This document shows, piece by piece, positions 34,586 through 42,209 of a stretch of DNA of 64,000 nt. Each line of letters starts with the position of its first letter. Position 1 is the stretch's first letter. The translations under genes and the position numbers were made by a program. Source of the DNA: CAG-791 sp000431495 (lineage in GTDB: Bacteria; Bacillota; Clostridia; Lachnospirales; Lachnospiraceae). The stretch lies in the NCBI GenBank assembly GCA_052117605.1, contig JBQKIT010000012.1, one strand, 5' to 3'. The notes below the pieces were generated by a model. It worked only from the letters and a program-made list of their open reading frames with translations. It was not told where the DNA came from and made no database searches.

Positions 34586-35626
34586 TCAGCGAACCCCGCC
34601 ATGACGGTAGTAGTAATTGTACTTCTGGAACCTGTATCGCCTTCTCCCGCCGGTTCCGGACGATCCGCCTGTTCTCGCTGTCAGTGCAAGGGGCTTTGAT
34701 CTCCTGCGCTCCTCCGGATGAAGGTACAGATACTGCGCTTCTTCCACTGAAATTCTGCAGAATTTTACCCGATCCTCCGGCCGCAGCTGCGCAAGCTTCG
34801 GAAGATCGAAGGAGCAAACCGTTCCGATCTTCGCATACCCTCCGGTTGTCTGATGATCTGCCATCATTACAATTGGCATTCCGCTTTTGGTAATCTGAAT
34901 GGATCCGAAGGCGATGCCGTCGGAAACAATGTCTGTCCCGTGCAGACTCTCCACCGGTGCTCCGTTCAGTCGGATTCCCATACGGTCACTTTCTGCGGAT
35001 ACCGTATAGCTTTCCAGGAAAAACTGATCCCGCGCTTCCCCGGAAAACCAGTCTGCCTGCGGTCCTTCCACAACGCGTACCTCCACGGAGCGTTCGTACT
35101 TTACAGGTTTTTCTTTCGGAATGCGTGCGTTTTCTGTCTCCGCGTGTTCTCCTGTTTCCGGTTTTCCCGTCTCCAGAACATCCCCCGCCTTCAGCGCACG
35201 TCCCTGGAGTCCTCCAAGGCAACACTTTACATCCGTAGATCTGCTTCCTATGACGGACGGGACATCGATTCCTCCGGATACCGCCAGATAGGCGCGGCAT
35301 CCATTCTGCGCCATCCCCATCGAAAGCCTTTGTCCGTTTCGAACCGGAATCCGTACGTATCTTTCTGCGGGCATGTCATCAAGCCTTGCCTTCATGTCCG
35401 CTCCCGTCAGAACGATCATGCCGTCTCCATCAAAAACTGCGGTCATTCCCATCAGTGTCATTTCCAGCACAGCAGCATTTTCCGGATTCCCGGCAATCCG
35501 GTTTGCAGCCAGAAAGCTGTCCATATCCATTGCACCAGCAGTCCGGACGCCATATTCCATATATCCGTATCTTCCCTGATCCTGAACGGTAGTCAGAACC
35601 CCGGGCATTTCCACCATTATTTTCAT
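34586..35626 (-). CDS. pxpC: 5-oxoprolinase subunit C (biotin-dependent carboxyltransferase-like)
   Basis: This 346-residue protein starts with the family pattern TTVQDQGRYGYMEYGVRTAGAMD and has YLAVSGGIDVPSVIGSRSTD, then later VMMADHQTTGGYAKIG. The usual length is about 310-330. Here the last 35 residues form a Gly/Arg/Tyr-rich basic tail (TGGRRRYRF onward) that I do not associate with the family. It acts with PxpA and PxpB to open 5-oxoproline. It lies directly downstream of pxpB. Confidence 0.92.
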   Translation of the reverse strand: MKIMVEMPGVLTTVQDQGRYGYMEYGVRTAGAMDMDSFLAANRIAGNPENAAVLEMTLMGMTAVFDGDGMIVLTGADMKARLDDMPAERYVRIPVRNGQRLSMGMAQNGCRAYLAVSGGIDVPSVIGSRSTDVKCCLGGLQGRALKAGDVLETGKPETGEHAETENARIPKEKPVKYERSVEVRVVEGPQADWFSGEARDQFFLESYTVSAESDRMGIRLNGAPVESLHGTDIVSDGIAFGSIQITKSGMPIVMMADHQTTGGYAKIGTVCSFDLPKLAQLRPEDRVKFCRISVEEAQYLYLHPEERRRSKPLALTARTGGSSGTGGRRRYRFQKYNYYYRHGGVR

Positions 35627-35689
35627 TGCGGTTCCTCTCTCAGAAGCTTGTCCCTGTCTTTTGCAGTGTCTTTTCTGTCTGTATCCCTG

Positions 35690-36409
35690 CTACTCACGGA
35701 TTACTTCTGTGTGATAGGTACCTTTCCTGACATCCTCTTCGAGTTCCCGATACTCCTGCTCCGAAATCGGAAGAAAACGAATATATTCTCCTGCGCTGCA
35801 CAAAATCGGCTTTTCTGCAGCCGGATCATAAAACTTCACCGGTGTAGATCCGACGAGGCGCCAGCCTCCGGGAGAGGCAATCGGATAAACCCCCGTCTGA
35901 CTGCCCCCGATTCCGACACTTCCTGCAGGAATTGCAACTCTCGGAACATCCAGCCTTGGTGCCGCAATTCTCTCATCCATTCCTCCAAGATACACGAAGC
36001 CGGGCAGAAATCCGAGCATATAAATCTTATAATCTGTCCCGGAATGAATGGTTATGATTTCCTTCTCCGAAAGACCCGTCAAAGCCTCCATGCCCTTGAG
36101 ATCTTCTCCGTATGCTCCTCCATAGCAGCAGGGAATCAGACGAACCAGCTTTTCTTTTGTCGTTGAAATTTCCCGGTTCCCTTCTGCCCCGGCCTTCTCA
36201 ATTCTTCCGGAAAGCTGCTCATACGTCAGCTGCGCTGGGTCATAGCGCACAAGAAGTGCGCGATATGTCGGAAGAAGCTCCAGAATTCCGGGAATACACG
36301 CCTTCTGCAGGCTCTGCTGCAGACACATGACCTGATCGTTGACTTCCTCCGAAATTACATTTCCAAAATCAACGGATAATGACATTTCTCCTACCGGATA
36401 GATTTTCAT
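35690..36409 (-). CDS. pxpB: 5-oxoprolinase subunit B
   Basis: This 239-residue protein has the family pattern CCYGGAYGEDL, IYMLGFLPGFVYLGGMD, RVAIPAGSVGIGGSQTGVYP and SPGGWRLVGSTP. B. subtilis KipI, an inhibitor of the sporulation kinase KinA, belongs to this family, but with pxpC and pxpA nearby the metabolic role is far more likely. It begins a two-gene unit with pxpC, ending at the terminator at 34442-34478. Confidence 0.92.
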   Translation of the reverse strand: MKIYPVGEMSLSVDFGNVISEEVNDQVMCLQQSLQKACIPGILELLPTYRALLVRYDPAQLTYEQLSGRIEKAGAEGNREISTTKEKLVRLIPCCYGGAYGEDLKGMEALTGLSEKEIITIHSGTDYKIYMLGFLPGFVYLGGMDERIAAPRLDVPRVAIPAGSVGIGGSQTGVYPIASPGGWRLVGSTPVKFYDPAAEKPILCSAGEYIRFLPISEQEYRELEEDVRKGTYHTEVIRE

Positions 36410-36513
36410 TGGTTCCTTTCCTGCCTTATCCTTCTGGCGGCATCACCTCTTCATCCATCTGCGTGTTCTGCAATATTTCTTCCGGACAGTATACACCACA
36501 TTACTGCGCTGTG

Positions 36514-37413
36514 CTACCTCGTTAAAGAATTTTGAAATTCAATTTTCCCCTGCATCCAGATGACACCGCGGAATCTCCTCCCGACAGCCGGTTCTCCATA
36601 AAGATCCTTCTGATTAATTGCAATATCCATACACAACCCGTTGCAATTCACGGTAAGGACATAAATTTCTTCCTGTGTTTCCCGGTTCTTTCGAAGATTC
36701 ACCTTCCCGATTTCTCCTAATATGGTGTACAGCTCACACTCTGCTCCATACGGCATCAGATAGTGATCCACAATCGAATACACATCTTCATACTGGAGAT
36801 GAGAAACCGCATTTGCATACAAATCGACTTCCTGCATCGTGAGCTTCTTTGCTGCAAGATCATCCCCGTTTTTTGCAGCATTCATCCATTGGATTCTCTG
36901 TTCTTCATAATCAGCCTTTCTCCTCAGATCCGCATCGGTCTTGTAGATTGGAAGAAGGATGGTTCCCTCCAGAGAAAGTGCTGTCAGAGAAACTGCTGCT
37001 CCTTTTAACGGTTCAAAGCTTGTATGTACATTCTTCCGATATTCGATGGCATTCCGAACCCGGAAAATCAAGGTCACCCCAACCCGCAGATCATCGCAGA
37101 TTCCCGCAAAGGAGTCGTTGTCCACACGTGATTCCACGGACAGTTCTTCCGCGGTACTGATTTGCCCGGAATTCACATACGGATAGAGATATTCTGTATA
37201 AAACTGATCACCCTCATCGAACCGTCCGCATACTGCAATCCCAAAGTCCTCTCCCAATTCAATATCAAACTGAGCCAGCAGCGCATTTTCGTCATGATCA
37301 TCCGTTGTATAAGCGCGGTGCGAGGGATTTGAAATTCCTCTCTCTATCAATCTGCTGATTTCATCACGTTTCGGCGGCTTTGAGAAACCGATCGCACGCA
37401 TGTATTTGTTCAC
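36514..37413 (-). CDS. DUF3881 family protein
   Basis: This 299-residue soluble protein is of a family I know mainly from Lachnospiraceae. The family typically begins Met-x-Lys-Tyr-x-Arg-Ala-Ile-Gly-Phe, which matches VNKYMRAIGFS here. The start is therefore the GTG at 37411-37413, with AGGAG 11 bases upstream. The longer frame to 37464 runs into the serS terminator. Strands such as YSIVDHYLMPYGAECELY and VLTVNCNGLCMDIAIN follow. Its function is unknown. It is next to serS but separated by a terminator. Confidence 0.75.
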   Translation of the reverse strand: MNKYMRAIGFSKPPKRDEISRLIERGISNPSHRAYTTDDHDENALLAQFDIELGEDFGIAVCGRFDEGDQFYTEYLYPYVNSGQISTAEELSVESRVDNDSFAGICDDLRVGVTLIFRVRNAIEYRKNVHTSFEPLKGAAVSLTALSLEGTILLPIYKTDADLRRKADYEEQRIQWMNAAKNGDDLAAKKLTMQEVDLYANAVSHLQYEDVYSIVDHYLMPYGAECELYTILGEIGKVNLRKNRETQEEIYVLTVNCNGLCMDIAINQKDLYGEPAVGRRFRGVIWMQGKIEFQNSLTR

Positions 37414-37437
37414 TCTGCTACTCACTCCTGTCATTTT

Positions 37438-37477
37438 CAAAAAATCCTCACCCAAAGCAGTCACTTCAGGTGAGGAT
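37438..37477 (-). terminator. Terminator of serS
   Basis: The minus strand reads ATCCTCACC, loop, GGTGAGGATTTTTTG. It lies between serS and the DUF3881 gene. Confidence 0.8.
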
Positions 37478-37541
37478 CATTCTAAACACTTCTTACATTG
37501 TTGTCAAAAGCATGACAAACGCCATAATATCAGCAGATAAA

Positions 37542-38831
37542 TCAATCGTGCAGAGGAGTCAGCACGGTCTTTCCGCCCATATACATCTGCAGCGGCTTCG
37601 GGATGGAAACCGAGCCATCCTCATGCAGATTGTTCTCAAGAAAAGCAATCAGCATTCTCGGAGTTGCCACACAGGTGTTGTTCAGGGTATGTGCCAGATA
37701 CAGCTTTCCATCCGCACCCTTGATGCGAATGCGGAGACGTCTTGCCTGTGCATCACCCAGATTCGAGCAGGATCCAACCTCAAAATACTTCTTCTGACGA
37801 GGAGACCATGCTTCCACATCACATGACTTTACCTTCAGATCTGCAAGATCTCCGGAGCAGCACTCCAGCTGACGAACCGGAATGTCCATGCTGCGGAAGA
37901 AATCTACTGTATTCTTCCAGAGCTTCTCATACCACATCATCGAATCCTCCGGCTTGCAGACAACAATCATCTCCTGCTTCTCAAACTGATGAATGCGGTA
38001 TACACCTCTCTCCTCGATTCCGTGTGCTCCTTTTTCCTTGCGGAAGCACGGAGAATAAGAGGTTAAGGTCTTCGGAAGTGTCTCCTCCGGAATAATCTGA
38101 TCAATAAAGGAGCCGATCATGGAATGCTCGGAGGTTCCGATCAGGTACAGATCCTCTCCCTCGATCTTATACATCATGGCATCCATTTCTGCAAAGCTCA
38201 TAACACCGTCTACGACTGCGGAGCGGATCATGAACGGAGGAACATAATAGGTGAATCCGCGATCGATCATGAAATCTCTTGCGTAGGAGAGGATTGCGGA
38301 ATGCAGCCTTGCAATGTCGCCCTTCAGATAATAGAAGCCGTTTCCCGCGACACGCCCTGCTGCTTCGAAATCAACGCCGTCAAAGCGAGCCATGATATCG
38401 GTGTGATACGGAATCGGGAAATCCGGAACAACCGGCTCGCCGAATCTTTGAAGCTCTACGTTCTCAGAGTCATCCTTACCAATCGGAACCGAAGGATCGA
38501 TGATGTTCGGAATGGTCATCATATCCTTGTGTACCGTCTCCGAGGCGGTCTTCTGAATCTCATCAAGCTCCTTCAGACGGGAATCATCTGCAATTTCCTC
38601 CTTCAGCTTCATGGCCTCTTCTTTCTTTCCCTGGGCCATCAATGCACCGATCTGCTTGGATGCCTTTTTCTTATTGGCACGGATTTCATCCGCTTCCTGC
38701 TGTGCCTTACGTGCGATTGCATCATTTTCAATGACCTCATCGACCAGCGGAAGCTTATCATCCTGGAATTTCTTGCGGATGTTCTCTTTTACTGCCTCCG
38801 GATTTTCTCTCAGAAACTTAATATCAATCAT
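37542..38831 (-). CDS. serS: Serine--tRNA ligase
   Basis: This 429-residue enzyme charges tRNA-Ser. The N-terminal helical arm (residues about 30-100) with RKAQQEADEIRANKKKASKQ binds the long variable arm of tRNA-Ser. Class II motifs are visible as TLTSYSPCFRKEKGAHG and RIHQFEKQEMIVV for motif 2, and TLNNTCVATPRMLIAFLE for motif 3. The start at 38831 has AAGGAG, and the extra eight residues upstream are not conserved. There is no T-box leader: the gap to the gene above is only about 80 bases. Confidence 0.95.
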   Translation of the reverse strand: MIDIKFLRENPEAVKENIRKKFQDDKLPLVDEVIENDAIARKAQQEADEIRANKKKASKQIGALMAQGKKEEAMKLKEEIADDSRLKELDEIQKTASETVHKDMMTIPNIIDPSVPIGKDDSENVELQRFGEPVVPDFPIPYHTDIMARFDGVDFEAAGRVAGNGFYYLKGDIARLHSAILSYARDFMIDRGFTYYVPPFMIRSAVVDGVMSFAEMDAMMYKIEGEDLYLIGTSEHSMIGSFIDQIIPEETLPKTLTSYSPCFRKEKGAHGIEERGVYRIHQFEKQEMIVVCKPEDSMMWYEKLWKNTVDFFRSMDIPVRQLECCSGDLADLKVKSCDVEAWSPRQKKYFEVGSCSNLGDAQARRLRIRIKGADGKLYLAHTLNNTCVATPRMLIAFLENNLHEDGSVSIPKPLQMYMGGKTVLTPLHD

Positions 38832-38910
38832 TTTTTTCTCCTTCTCCCGCCTCATGCGGATTTACATGCTGCTATTATAGCTTAACTGTTGCCGTTGTTC
38901 CGATTTTTCT

Positions 38911-39429
38911 TCACCGGTTTTTCTTTCTTCCTGCCATCTGTCCCTTCTCCAGGGCGATATCCATGGCCCGCTGCTCCTCTTCGGTAAATGCCACATCACT
39001 GCGGCCTCCGCGTACTCCTTTTACATAAGAATAACAGCCATCTACATTCTGAACCGTGTTCAGAAGCACGCCATTGTTGTCCTGATCAAGAAGAGCAATC
39101 ACCGAACTCAGGTTTCCTCCCATCTGGCTGAAGGCATCATATTTTACCAGACCAATCTTCTGGACAACCCCATGAAGCCTGCGGTAAATGTCACGAATAT
39201 CTCCCGTATTCTGCTCCAGCTGCTTATTGATTCCATCGTAGTTGTCCAGAATCCGGATCAGCATATCCTCCAGACTCTCGCCTTCCGATCCGGCTGACAG
39301 GTCGTACAATCTCCGGTCCAGTTCCTTCACCTTCCGGTTCGTAAGAATCAGGAACACCGCCAGAATAATCACGGCCGCCAGAAGTATAATGACAATAATA
39401 TCTATGGCAGATCCGAATATCTCGCTCAT
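38911..39429 (-). CDS. DUF4446 family membrane protein
   Basis: This 172-residue protein has one N-terminal membrane helix (IIVIILLAAVIILAVFLI). A short coiled region follows, then a conserved part with the family pattern VVQKIGLVKYDAFSQMGGNL and SSVIALLDQDNNGVLL. The gene is regularly found next to parB in Clostridia. It ends just before serS and starts 18 bases after parB stops, so it is in the par operon. Its role is not known. Confidence 0.85.
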   Translation of the reverse strand: MSEIFGSAIDIIVIILLAAVIILAVFLILTNRKVKELDRRLYDLSAGSEGESLEDMLIRILDNYDGINKQLEQNTGDIRDIYRRLHGVVQKIGLVKYDAFSQMGGNLSSVIALLDQDNNGVLLNTVQNVDGCYSYVKGVRGGRSDVAFTEEEQRAMDIALEKGQMAGRKKNR

Positions 39430-39446
39430 TATTTTTCTCTCCTGCT

Positions 39447-40448
39447 TCAGCCCATAAGCTTATCCATCAGCTTTTCCAGATCGTCCTGATTGGAATAGGT
39501 GATTTCCAGCTTACCGCTTTTTTCATTCTGAGACTTGATGGCAACCTTCATGCCAAGTGCCGCATTGATCCGGTTTTCCAGATCTCTGTAGATCAGCTCC
39601 AGTCCCGGATCCTTTTCCTTTTTCTCTCTTGGTTTCCTCTGTAAATCACGGATCAGCTTCTCAACATCCCGCACACTGAGCTGCTGCTCAACAATTTTCT
39701 CTGCAAGCGCCAGCTGCTGATCTTCGTCCTCCACGGGGATCAGCGCTCTGGCCTGTCCCATGGAAAGCCTGCCATCTGCCGCCATCTCCTGAACCTTGCT
39801 GCCAAGCTTCAGAAGACGCATGGAATTCGCAATGGATGTACGGTTTTTCGAAACCCGTTCTGCCAGCTCATCCTGCTTCAGGTGAAACTCATCAATCAAG
39901 CGCCGGTATGCATTGGCTTCTTCGATGGGGTTCAGATCCTCGCGCTGAATGTTCTCAATCAGAGAGATCTCCACTCTTTCCAGGTCACTGTAATCCTTTA
40001 CGATCACAGGAATTTCATTCAGCTCCGCCAGCCTGCAGGCACGCCATCGGCGTTCTCCTGCGATAATTTCAAAATGATCTCCGGTTTCCCGTACGATAAT
40101 CGGCTCCAGCAGTCCCTTTGCCTTAATGGAGTCTGCCAGCTCCTGCAGCTTCTCCTTATCAAAGCTCTTTCGCGGTTGGTTTCGATCCGGTTCCACCCTG
40201 GAGGTTCTTACCATCCGGACCAATCCGGCTTCCTTCTCCGTTTCCTGCTCCGCTTCTTTTCCGGCTGCTTTCCTGTCGTTATCTGTTTCTTCGGGTTCCG
40301 CAGATGCTTTCTTTGTTCTCGGTTTTGCAGCTGCTTTTTCAGACTCCGATTCCGATGATTGCTGACCTTCCTGCTGATGCTGCTCCTCTTCCATTGCATT
40401 CGGAATCAGTGCATCCAGTCCCCGGCCCAGTCCTCTGTGCTTTTTCAA
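39447..40448 (-). CDS. parB: Chromosome partitioning protein ParB (Spo0J)
   Basis: This 333-residue CTP-dependent DNA clamp binds parS and organises the origin region. It starts RGLGRGLDALIPNAM. A low-complexity Lys/Glu-rich linker at residues about 18-75 is longer than usual. The ParB domain has VRMVRTSRVEPDRNQPRKSF, the CTP-binding GERRWRACRLA, IENIQREDLNPIEEANAYRR and the HTH with RVSKNRTSIANSMRLLKL. A C-terminal dimerisation region follows. It is in an operon with parA. The cognate parS sites are at 41434 and 41991. Confidence 0.95.
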   Translation of the reverse strand: MKKHRGLGRGLDALIPNAMEEEQHQQEGQQSSESESEKAAAKPRTKKASAEPEETDNDRKAAGKEAEQETEKEAGLVRMVRTSRVEPDRNQPRKSFDKEKLQELADSIKAKGLLEPIIVRETGDHFEIIAGERRWRACRLAELNEIPVIVKDYSDLERVEISLIENIQREDLNPIEEANAYRRLIDEFHLKQDELAERVSKNRTSIANSMRLLKLGSKVQEMAADGRLSMGQARALIPVEDEDQQLALAEKIVEQQLSVRDVEKLIRDLQRKPREKKEKDPGLELIYRDLENRINAALGMKVAIKSQNEKSGKLEITYSNQDDLEKLMDKLMG

Positions 40449-40519
40449 AATATCACACTCCCCTTAATCTTCGGTATGAATGGCTAAATCGATTACCTGC
40501 ACTCCTTTTGCGTGCAAGA

Positions 40520-41284
40520 TCACTTCTGATGATCCAGTAATTCCTGTGCCAGATTTCGATATGCTTCTGCTCCCACAGATCTCGGATCATAAATCGTGAT
40601 CGGCTCCCCGTAGCTGGGAGCTTCTGCCAGGCGCACATTTCTCGGAATCATTGTTTCATAAATATGCTGTGTCACATGAGCCTTTACATTTTCAACTACC
40701 TGCTGTGAAAGATTGGTTCTGGAATCGTACATGGTAAACACAATTCCCTCGATATCCAGTCTGCGGTTCAGCCTTTCACGCACCAGATTAATCGTATGAA
40801 TCAGCTGACTCAATCCCTCCAAAGCATAGAACTCACACTGAATCGGTACCAGAACGGTATCCGATGCCACCATGGCATTGACGGTAAGTACATTCAGAGA
40901 AGGCGGGCAGTCAATCATAATAAAGTCATAGTCATCTCGAACATAATCCAGTTCTTTCTTCAGGATAGCTTCCTTATGCGTTTTATCAATAAGTTCTATC
41001 TCTGCTCCTGCAAGATTTACATTGGAAGGAATGAGATCAATTCCCGGAACCACTTCATGAATGATTGCTTCATTGATCGGACAGTAGCCAAGAATCAGCT
41101 CATAGACAGTGTTATCCTTCTGATTTTTATCCACACCAAACCCGCTGGATGTATTTCCCTGAGGATCAATGTCAATAATCAGTATTTTCTTTCCTTTTTC
41201 TGCCAGTGCTGCTGACAGGTTGATGGTCGTTGTTGTTTTACCTACGCCGCCCTTTTGATTGGCTACTGAAATAATCTTTCCCAT
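40520..41284 (-). CDS. parA: Chromosome partitioning ATPase ParA (Soj)
   Basis: This 254-residue ATPase has the deviant Walker A KGGVGKTTT near the N-terminus, ILIIDIDPQGNTSSGFG and FIMIDCPPSLNVLTVNAM, and the sequence typical of Soj. It forms dynamic DNA-bound dimers that position ParB-parS and also controls DnaA. It is the first gene of parA-parB-DUF4446. A possible operator TGTTCC...GGAACA (41362-41381) lies upstream. Confidence 0.96.
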   Translation of the reverse strand: MGKIISVANQKGGVGKTTTTINLSAALAEKGKKILIIDIDPQGNTSSGFGVDKNQKDNTVYELILGYCPINEAIIHEVVPGIDLIPSNVNLAGAEIELIDKTHKEAILKKELDYVRDDYDFIMIDCPPSLNVLTVNAMVASDTVLVPIQCEFYALEGLSQLIHTINLVRERLNRRLDIEGIVFTMYDSRTNLSQQVVENVKAHVTQHIYETMIPRNVRLAEAPSYGEPITIYDPRSVGAEAYRNLAQELLDHQK

Positions 41285-41361
41285 AACACCCCATCTGTGC
41301 TTTCTGATTCATTGCCGCAGGAAAGATATCCTGCGCAGCACGGTGAATCCTGTTGTGACCG

Positions 41362-41381
41362 TGTTCCACAAATAAGGAACA
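41362..41381. promoter_or_regulatory. Possible parS-related inverted repeat upstream of parA
   Basis: TGTTCC and GGAACA are the outer arms of parS but are separated here by eight bases, TGTTCCACAAATAAGGAACA. It is about 80 bases upstream of the parA start. It might be a degenerate parS or an operator, but no function is established. Confidence 0.3.
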
Positions 41382-41412
41382 GCGAGATAATAGTAGCATT
41401 TTTCAATATGAT

Positions 41413-41470
41413 CGTAAAGAAAGCAGGAGGAAATGTTCCACGTGGAACATTTCCTCCTGCTTTCTTTACG
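41413..41470. repeat. Perfect 58-bp palindrome centred on a parS site
   Basis: Bases 41413-41441 are the exact reverse complement of 41442-41470, with no mismatch or loop. The arm begins CGTAAAGAAAGCAGGAGG, and the centre is the parS sequence TGTTCCACGTGGAACA (41434-41449). The right end covers the rsmG stop codon (41466-41468). As RNA it would form a 29-bp hairpin at the end of the rsmG transcript, so it may also end transcription, although a long T run does not follow directly. Confidence 0.9.
41434..41449. promoter_or_regulatory. parS site 1
   Basis: TGTTCCACGTGGAACA differs from the consensus TGTTTCACGTGAAACA by one base in each half and keeps the CACGTG core. It is the symmetric centre of the 58-bp palindrome. 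It is 150 bases upstream of parA, the usual place for ParB loading near the origin. Confidence 0.9.
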
Positions 41471-42209
41471 CGATTGGCTCCTTTGCCGGTGTTCCGGCTT
41501 TTCTCGGGTACTTTTTCGGTGTTGGCTCTTTCTTCGTGATTGTAAGAACCGTTCTCCGGTAATCTGTTTCCGGCAGATAGAACGAAAACTCCCGTGTCAG
41601 CTTTGCTCCCAGGAGGGCAGCTGCTTTCTTTCCAGCAGGCATTTCATCGGATACTTTATCACCTTTATAGGAAATAAAAGTTCCTCCCACCTTTACAAAG
41701 GGAAGACAGTATTCATTGAGCGTACTCAGGTTGGCAACAGCCCTCGACACCGCATAGTCATATTGTTCCCGGTGTTCTTTGTCTTTTCCAAGCTCCTCTG
41801 CTCTTGCATGAATGCAGCAGACATTTTTCAGTTCACACTTTTCAATAGTATCCTTCAGAAAATTAATTCTCTTATTCAGGGAATCCATCAGTGTCACCTG
41901 TATTTCCGGAAAAGCAATGGCAATCGGGATTCCAGGAAATCCCGCTCCGGTTCCCACATCAATCATCTTTACTCCGGAAGCTTCGGATAATGTTTCACGT
42001 GGAACACTTGTCAGAAACGAGTAACTGTCGAGAAAATGTTTGGTATAAACATCCTCTTCCTCCGTAATGGCAGTCAGATTCATAACCTTATTCCATTCAA
42101 TCAGATTCTCATAGAATATTCGGAGCTGTCTCATCTGCTGTTCGTTTAACGTAAAGTCCGGAATAAACTGCTCTAAACGACTGAGAAATTGTTCTTCAAT
42201 TGGTGTCAT
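41466..42209 (-). CDS. rsmG: 16S rRNA (guanine527-N7)-methyltransferase RsmG
   Basis: This 247-residue SAM enzyme methylates G527 of 16S rRNA. It has the SAM-binding loop MIDVGTGAGFPGIPIAIA and a following VTLMDSLNKRINFL. The end reads RKAGTPAKEPIA, and the last codons are inside the palindrome. It overlaps mnmG by 14 bases, so it is the last gene of the mnmE-mnmG operon. A second parS lies within the gene. Confidence 0.95.
   Translation of the reverse strand: MTPIEEQFLSRLEQFIPDFTLNEQQMRQLRIFYENLIEWNKVMNLTAITEEEDVYTKHFLDSYSFLTSVPRETLSEASGVKMIDVGTGAGFPGIPIAIAFPEIQVTLMDSLNKRINFLKDTIEKCELKNVCCIHARAEELGKDKEHREQYDYAVSRAVANLSTLNEYCLPFVKVGGTFISYKGDKVSDEMPAGKKAAALLGAKLTREFSFYLPETDYRRTVLTITKKEPTPKKYPRKAGTPAKEPIA
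41991..42006. promoter_or_regulatory. parS site 2 inside rsmG
   Basis: TGTTTCACGTGGAACA matches the consensus except for one base. It lies inside the rsmG coding sequence, as in other Firmicutes where parS is often found in the rsmG-parA region. Confidence 0.92.

Noticed and set aside
38832..38910. T-box leader for serS
   Set aside because: Only about 80 bases separate serS from the gene upstream, with no T-box sequence and no antiterminator pair.
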